NCBI RefSeq assembly: GCF_900324465.2 | Contig: NC_046626.1 | Coordinates: 5,787,459-5,851,458, forward strand | Origin: Anabas testudineus | Lineage: Eukaryota > Chordata > Actinopteri > Anabantiformes > Anabantidae | Reading direction: 5' to 3' | DNA: 64,000 nucleotides | In this document: in pieces, positions 57,641-64,000 of the stretch | How the letters are laid out: each line of letters begins with the position of its first letter | Numbering within the stretch: the stretch's first letter is position 1 | Notes under the pieces: generated by a model | Seen by the model: only the letters and a program-made list of their open reading frames with translations | What the model was told of the DNA's origin: nothing | Database searches by the model: none | Position numbers and translations under genes: made by a program

Positions 57641-60526
57641 TCATATCAGAAGAGTTTATGAATACAACATTTAAATAACCCAGATCTGACGACCATATTG
57701 TGAGCAACTGTATTAGCACTCACCTGGTGTTATTGATGACCTCGTTGAGTCCCCAAAGGAGACTTTCTGTAGTAATAGAATAAATATCCAAGATGACTCC
57801 TGCACCCCTACTTGCCAACCTCTTTGCATTGTCAGGCTGATCTCCCTGAAGTGGCAGCATCACCATTGGAACAGCATGACACAATCCCTCAAAGACACCA
57901 TGTGAGCCAGAGTGAGTGACGAAAGCCCGAGCTCCAGGATGAGCTAATACACAAACACACAGTTAGTTGAAAAGGCACACGTTGGTATTGGTATACTGAC
58001 ATATGGCACCTTCACAGACCAAGCAGGTCGTTCTGAGGGACCCATTTCATGATCTTCACATTTTCTGGAATATTGCCGGGAATCTGTCCAGTGTATCTCC
58101 ATATCACCTATTGAAACAAGAAAGTGTTTAATGAAGTTTCAATTGATGCACTGTTGTATGAAATAATATGTATTTTCATATATGTGGGTTTCATTCCTGT
58201 ACCTTCTGAGGAATCTGTTTGAAGGCCTCTAGGAAGACAGCTGTTTTCTCTTCTGGCATATCTGACACCAGGGAGCCCAACGTGAACACCACAAACCCCT
58301 CCTCTCCTGACACCCAGGACTCCAAATCCTGCAAAAACACAAACCCAGATTAGGGGTTTGTATTAATTACTCTTTCCCTATTAATTTCATCATATTCCTA
58401 CAGTACAAAAATGTGTTTTAATTAAAGGGGGAAGTAGAAAATACCCAGCAGCCCCACCTCAGGCAAAGGATTCCTCACGTCGCAGTTTATGCCACCAACG
58501 AGTACAAAATTAGGCATCAGAGGACGTGGGAAATCTAATGTGAAGTCAAACCTGTTAAAACACAGAATCACAATATGTGAATGTTGAACTTAGTTTTAAT
58601 AACAGCAGCATGAAAGTTCACAACAACAATCTAGGTAGCAGTTACCATTAAATTAAAATTACCATCACGTGATCCTGCGTTTGTAGCATAATAGTTTATT
58701 TGGGTCTAAGTTTTACTTCATAGAACAAACTAGGTTCTTGTATACTCTCTTAAATGTCAGTCTATAACCTTTGTACCTCATCAGCCAGATGTCAGATTCA
58801 GACAGCACTTGAGCTACGCTGACCTCCTCCCCCAAAAACTGATAGGCTATTTGGTCAAAGTGCCAGTACAGCAGACGACACAGCAGCGGCTCCAGCCAAG
58901 CTACCTGTGAGTCAGAGAGATCACAAGACAATATACAAATGTACTGTTTAAAGTGCTGGTGCTTGACATATGAGATTGACTTCAGTTATGTGACTTTTGA
59001 GTGAATTTTAATTAGAAATCTGCTACACTGCCCAGAATCAGTGACCCCATTAGGTTTCATGGTAGTTTATTTTGTACAGAAAAGTCCAAAATAAATTCTT
59101 AAAGTATGCCCCTCTACAAGTATATTTGACCACAGTTGCTCACCACTGTGTTGACAACTCTTTCCTTGAAGTTCATTTTATCTGTGTATCCTGTGAAAAA
59201 GCGAGGCACATACGAGGGTGGAGAGGGGCAGCCTGCAGCCTTCATGTCCAGCGAACATGGAATTCCTCGCAGTAAATTAATAGTGGGAAGACCTGAAAGT
59301 CATTTAGGAGGGACATGTTGGAAAATGTGCACCTACAAGCAACCAGATGATCTATGGGTGGCAGAACTCACCTAGTTTGTGAGCTACTAGTGAGCCTACA
59401 GGCACCATTGGATCTGTCAAGACGGCATCAAAACCCTGCAGAGTGAAGAGGCGAGGAGTCATAAATTTATTTAGAATATATATAAACTTGATGATGGACT
59501 TATATTGCATGCTATGCTGTGTCTATAAATCACTATAATGACATTATCAGATTGTCGCTGTCAGTGATAAAGGGTGCTTTTTGGCATATTTGGCTTTTGG
59601 CATGCTCTAAAAGCAGGGTCATGCATCAGATGATAATGAGATGTGTAACAGTACCACATTTAAATGATAAGCAGTTTGGACTGTTTGAGAAATTATCAAA
59701 AAATAAATGCAGGTTTGTGCAGCAGAAATGTATACGTCTTTTCTCGCCTGTTAGATCCCTAAAATGAAAAACAGGCTGCAACTTGATAAGCTACTGAAAT
59801 GCTCCCTAGCACACTCAATTATTTGTAATAACAATCTGATAATGTCGTTATAGTGATATATTATAGGAATCCACTACAGCATCAGCCTGAAAAGTAGAAG
59901 CAGGGTGGTAGAAGCTTTCTAAATAAAGTCCAAAGTTAGTACAGAGAGTAATGCAACAGTCTTACAAATTAGTTCATGCAAGACTGTTGCATTCAATTGC
60001 TCTATATTTAACTCACCTGCTGTGCCAGATGTGAGATGAGACTGGTGTTAAACAGTAGACTCTCTGCAGTTATGTGGATAAAGTTTACAATTCTCTGGAT
60101 TTGTGAGAATTGTGTCTTCATCCTCTCCATGAAAGGCTCTGAAGATTTTTCCATTTTGGTCTTATGCATGGACATTATAGAATCAATATGGGCTTTGTCG
60201 TAAGGAACAGGATGAGTTACAGTGTCATAGTATTTCCCTGGACCCATCCGCATGCTAATTTCTGGCATGACCACGGTAACCTTGTGTCCACGTCGACCCA
60301 TTTCTTGGGCTATAGCCTTTATACCCACCCAGTGGCTCCCATCCATCGGCACCACCAAAAGTTTACCCAAGAAAGCTGGAGAACTGGTTTTAGTGGTTTC
60401 AGCGTCTTCTGTCTTCACCTTTTTTTCTAGCTTGGAGGTTTCTGCTGCCTTTGTCTTATTTACAGCAGCATTTACCCACATTTCCGTGGTTAGCAGCAGG
60501 AGCACAAACACTGCTTCTTTCCCCAT
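57356..60526 (-). CDS. UDP-glucuronosyltransferase, cluster copy C (intact)
   Basis: Same family and exon plan as copy A. Exons in transcript order: 60526-60017, 59435-59372, 59292-59144, 58904-58777, 58551-58458, 58328-58203, 58107-58020, 57943-57724 and 57626-57356, giving 549 residues. A signal peptide ([20 protein letters not shown]) precedes a shorter charged insert and VVPMDGSHW (His65). The sugar-nucleotide signature is [13 protein letters not shown] followed by [13 protein letters not shown], nearer the classical UGT pattern than copy A (THAGLHG, PINVDQ). The C-terminus has the membrane helix and KRKQD. Intron 1 carries a MITE-like insertion absent from copy A. Exon lengths of the C-terminal half (126, 88, 220 bp) agree with the known UGT1/UGT2 exon plan. 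Confidence 0.9.
59522..59866. mobile_element. MITE-like element with 27-bp terminal inverted repeats
   Basis: 59529-59555 (atcactataatgacattatc...) is the reverse complement of 59831-59857 with a single mismatch. The roughly 275 bp between them has no coding capacity. Flanks are TA-rich (tataa / ttata), so a TA or TATA target site is possible. It sits in intron 1 of UGT copy C and has no counterpart in copy A. Confidence 0.8.
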
Positions 60527-61261
60527 TGTTCTCTTTTCCCCTGTCTACAGCTTACTGAATCCAACACGGCTATAGTGCAGTGTAAGGGTGAACATAAAGT
60601 AGAGAAACACCTTGCACACAGCCCTTTTAAATGCTTGCACAAACTATCTCCTCCCTACAGGCTCCTCTCGCTGCCTGTGGGTTGTTGAAATTCCTCTGTG
60701 AATTAGCAAAGTTGTGTGTGTTCAAAGTCCTTCCAGCCAGCAGTTGTAGGTTGCTGATATGGGACCGTCAGTGATTTAGTTACTGTGTAATTGAATTTAT
60801 TACTATCCAAATAAAAAAAAAAGCCAATCAGAGGTGCATCCTGTGCAAAGAATATGGTGTACGCTGAGACATGTCTTTTCTAATGGAAACTTGGAAGTCA
60901 ATAATCACTAGTAAAAATATTTCTTGAGACATGAGTTTTTCTAATATAGCACCCATGCCAGTCTATCATGTCGCTTCAGTGACAAGTCAGCTACAAGCAT
61001 TAACCAACAGTGGTTTTCTTGTCATTTTAATTTTACATTGTAGCAATCAGTTCAATTCTCTGGTCCTTTTTTTGTCTTTACGTACAAATTTTTTTCACAA
61101 CAATAGATATTTTGAATTGTACTGTGGAGCTCCATGTTGAAATCTGCATATTGATGTGATTCCAGACAAAGAATTAGTTGTTTATTTAACTTCTGTCCAA
61201 CTTAGCCTGTGTAGGACTGATTTTGTGTAAAGGGTAGAGGTTTCTGTATGTAGTTGTGGTC

Positions 61262-62110
61262 TGTAAACACTGCCTGTACCTTCTGTTTGCACACCTCTGG
61301 GAAGACAGAGGGACTCTTCTAGCATATCTGACACCAGTCAGAGTCCAGTGTGAACACCACAAACCCCTATTCCCCTGATACTAAGGACTCCAAATCCTGC
61401 AAAAACACAAACCCACATTTGGGGTTTCAAGTAATTAATCTTTCCATATTAATTTCAAGTAGTGACATTAATGGGGTTAAGTTGGGAAAAAGTGAAATAA
61501 AATATAAATTATGAATTTTTCCAAAACCAGAAAGACCTAGAGATTATAGCATGCATTCACTGTGGCATCATATCGATAAGCTTTTTCATTTTCAAAATTA
61601 TTCACCAAGATTTTGTATTGATGATGGGAGAGTCGGACCACTGTGCAAAGTCTTCTCCAGCACAACCCAAAGATTCTCAATGGGGTTAAGGTCTGGACTC
61701 TGTGGTGGCCAATGCATGTGTGAAAATGATGTGTCATACTTCCTGAACAATGTCTTGTCTTTCACAAATTGAGCCAGGTGAATTATTGCATTGTCATTCA
61801 GTATATTCAGGTAGTCAGCTGACCTCATTCTTTGGACCCATATCATTTCTGAATTTTACAGGACAATTATCAGTTGATGTGTTGAGGTCATTGTGCTATT
61901 AGAACTACCCTTTGTTGACCATGTTTTAACAAATGGTTTGAGGCTACAGACCACATGTCTAAGGAAGATGGAAATCCCTGCAGTACATTATTAGTTGGAG
62001 TAACTGAACCTATTTTAGGAATGAGGGATAAGTACAATGTGTTTTCACACAAGAACCTGATAATACATGTGTGAGAGAACTCACCTAATTTTCAAGCTAA
62101 CGAGCCAATA
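61262..62110 (-). pseudogene. decayed UDP-glucuronosyltransferase, cluster copy D
   Basis: 61276-61400 resembles the 126-bp UGT exon and its intron flank (same 'gtgaacaccacaaacccct' and 'ggactccaaatcctgcaaaa' phrases as 58284-58337), with substitutions and gaps. About 61935-62110 resembles the exon 3 and exon 2 region ('ggaaatccctgcagtacatt', 'gagagaactcacctaatttt'). The exons between are lost or unrecognisable, and a Tc1/mariner fragment lies between the two parts. This is clearly a non-functional relic older than copy B. Confidence 0.75.
61540..61870 (-). mobile_element. Tc1/mariner transposase fragment inside UGT copy D
   Basis: On the - strand 61846-61598 encodes the end of a Tc1-type transposase: [20 protein letters not shown] contains the third catalytic-acid region of the DDE domain. 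The fragment is internally deleted compared with full elements of the family and has lost both termini as far as I can see. It is the same family as the fragment at 46325. Confidence 0.82.
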
Positions 62111-62429
62111 TTATCCAGTATTAACAATCTAATAATGTATAGATAATTACATAATAATATATAAGATTAAAACTGAAACTGGACTTACTTCAGAATCATG
62201 TTTTGTTGCTATGCTGCAAAAAAATACGTAACTTTACTCAGTGGCAATATTAATATTCCATACATTGATATCAAATTCACTGGGTCAACAGCACTTGATT
62301 ATGTTGATTTCACTTGCCGGTTCGATCCAGATCATTGCCTCACATCCGAATTATACACTGTCCTTCTTCACACTAAATACTACAACAAACATCTCATTTT
62401 ATTCATCTTTAGATTTTCTTTATTCTCAC

Positions 62430-62585
62430 TGGACGGAAGATGTGAGGAAGCGATACAATAATGCCCCAAAACATACAGCAAAGGCTACCCAAGACTTCTC
62501 AGGGCAAAGAAATTGAATATTCTTCTTCTTAAAAGTCCCTTGATCTCAACCTAATAGAGCAACTTTTCACCTAATCTAAGTTAAA
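62430..62585 (+). mobile_element. another Tc1/mariner transposase fragment, opposite orientation
   Basis: On the + strand 62455-62516 reads NNAPKHTAKATQDF, and about 30 nt later 'cttgatctcaacctaataga' corresponds to the DLNPIE motif, shifted in frame. This is the C-terminal catalytic part of a different Tc1/mariner family from the fragment at 61540. It is a plain relic. Confidence 0.75.
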
Positions 62586-62629
62586 CCTCTACCTACCTCA
62601 TCACACGGCTGATGACAAGGTTCATTCAG

Positions 62630-62902
62630 CTCGTTCAAACGACGGCCTTCCAGTAGGGGGCGGTGGCGGCCATTCTTGTTACAAAGCAGTAGAAGAAGAA
62701 GAACCGCCACAGCGGGCCTGACCCGCTGACTGGGTGCGCGCGCATCTCCGAGCAGGTCCTCGAGCTCATCAAAACACAGGCTGTCCGCGAGCTGAGTCGG
62801 CGCGAGGCAGTATGTGAAAAGTAAGAGAGCTTTTCTTTTTTTATTCTTTAGCTGCTGTTGTAGCTTCAGCTAACTGTTAGCTGGCGAGGGAACTGTTAGA
62901 CC
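62630..62902 (+). promoter_or_regulatory. promoter and non-coding exon of the right-edge gene
   Basis: A GC- and CpG-rich stretch (tagggggcggtggcgg, then gggtgcgcgcgcatct) contains a GC-box-like site and ends in a donor at about 62821 (gtgaaaa|gtaaga). A second small exon with an acceptor at about 62880 carries the ATG. Typical of a TATA-less broad promoter. Confidence 0.55.
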
Positions 62903-63934
62903 ATGAAAAACCGTGAACCAGCGGAGGAGAAGTAAGTCTTAAGGTCGCGGTATTCTGTGTTCAGTGCTGAGTGACGATGAGATGCTAGAAAAACGGTTGT
63001 TTGGACACACAACAGACCTGGAGGACTCGTAGTGTTTCACCACAGCGCTGCTTGTTTCCTGAGGCTCAAAGCAAAAAATGCTATTTAGCTTCAACATGTA
63101 GTTCGTGCTAACAAATCACCTTCCTCCAGGTGTAGTTGAGCTCAGTGTCTGCAGTGATCTAGCCAGAGACAGTGCATTATTCAGCCTCTCAGGAGTGACA
63201 TAGGTCACATTTGTGATACTTTGCTGTATTTTTTAAACTTTAAATGGGTTTAATTATCTGTCATTAAGGTTGTTTGTTGACTTTTTGCAGGTGTGAGGCC
63301 GATGGCTTGAAGTCTTACATCCACTCTTTGTATATAAAAGTAGAATATCACAGGTAAGACCACATAAATCTTCTAAGAAGTTTCCTGTGATCTCACTGAA
63401 AGTGAGGGTAAGCTCTGCACTTTAGCGACCACATACTACTAAGTAATTTACTGGTTTGTCACAGGTCACTGGAGTATTGTCTGAAGTGGGACAGTCCCAT
63501 GTATCCCAGACGCTCCTCCAGACTATCAAAGGCCTCAAAGAAGAGCCCAGAGAGAAATCCCAGCTCAGATGAAGAAGTTATCCAGCGCAGGCCGAGGGGT
63601 AGGAGACAGACAACAGGGAAGAGCAGGAAGAGCAGATCTGGTGATGGCATGGTTAATGCAGATCAACGCAAACGTGACGTCATCGACATCATCAACAGCA
63701 CACATGGAGCAGAGCGTTTGGCCAAGGAGGACAAGGAAACGTCTGTAGAGGTGGCTGATAGAGGAGTGGACGAGTCAGATGAAGACTGGTGCTCTGTCAC
63801 CAGCAGTGTTACTTCCGGTCCCTCCCTCTCATATCACGCCAGGCCAACACAGGACCGGTGCTCTGCCTGTCAGAAGCTCTATCAGAAGGCAAGGAGGATG
63901 AAAGCACCGTTAAAGAACAAACCCTTAGACCATG
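62903..63934 (+). CDS. unrecognised basic protein, partial at 3' end
   Basis: Exons 62903-62931, 63291-63353 and 63465-63934 join in frame; a donor at 63935 shows the gene continues past the window. The visible 187 residues start MKNREPAEEKCEADGLKSY. A basic, serine-rich stretch follows (MYPRRSSRLSKASKKSPERN, then RRPRGRRQTTGKSRKSRSG), which looks like a nuclear or nucleic-acid-binding tail. Next is an acidic stretch (DESDEDWCSVTSS) and a Cys pair in DRCSACQKLYQKARRMKAP that could begin a zinc-binding domain completed downstream. I do not recognise the family. A promoter with CpG content supports a real, broadly expressed gene. Confidence 0.75.
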
Positions 63935-64000
63935 GTGAGTGACCTGTTTGAGATGAAAATGTTACATCTGTGTGGGGAAATTAAATTCATCTTGAAAAAC

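Overview
The window is nuclear DNA of a ray-finned fish, most likely a percomorph teleost. Genes are split into many exons with GT-AG introns, introns are short, (CA/GT)n microsatellites are very frequent, several Tc1/mariner remnants and fish-type dispersed repeats are present, and the encoded proteins are recognisable vertebrate orthologues. No bacterial, plasmid or CRISPR content is visible.

Left part (1-31 kb): a collagen VI locus with two genes head to tail on the + strand. The first is the 3' portion of col6a1 (end of the triple helix plus both C-terminal VWA domains, stop at 10283). The second is a complete col6a2 (non-coding exon near 17.2 kb, ATG at 20035, stop at 29471). col6a2 also carries a mutually exclusive alternative last exon (26730-27016), recognisable as the counterpart of the human C2a-type 3' end. 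About 6.9 kb of intergenic DNA with repeats separates the two genes.

Middle part (31-50 kb): compact housekeeping genes. They are a D-serine dehydratase family gene (+), orc2 (+), cfap410/C21orf2 (-), rpl37a (+), pecr (+) and ndufb3 (+). orc2 and cfap410 converge with facing poly(A) signals about 30 bp apart. cfap410 and rpl37a are divergent and share a GC-rich interval of about 420 bp.

Right part (50-62 kb): a tandem UDP-glucuronosyltransferase cluster on the - strand. It has two intact nine-exon genes (49963-53019 and 57356-60526), a truncated copy with only the last exon (54616-54998), and a decayed copy (about 61262-62110) interrupted by a Tc1/mariner fragment. The spacer DNA between the copies is itself a set of three related blocks. 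At the right edge an unrecognised gene (+) starts at 62903 and runs off the window.

Functionally, col6a1 and col6a2 encode two chains of the same extracellular collagen VI heterotrimer. orc2 and rpl37a are core replication and translation genes, ndufb3 is respiratory complex I, pecr is peroxisomal fatty-acid elongation, cfap410 is ciliary, and the UGTs are ER detoxification enzymes. No strikingly new system was found. The most useful observations are the conserved alternative col6a2 3' exon, a GC-AG intron and a perfect 21-bp hairpin inside col6a2, PECR lacking the catalytic tyrosine, the unusual UGT N-terminal extension and exon structure, and the layered history of the UGT cluster.
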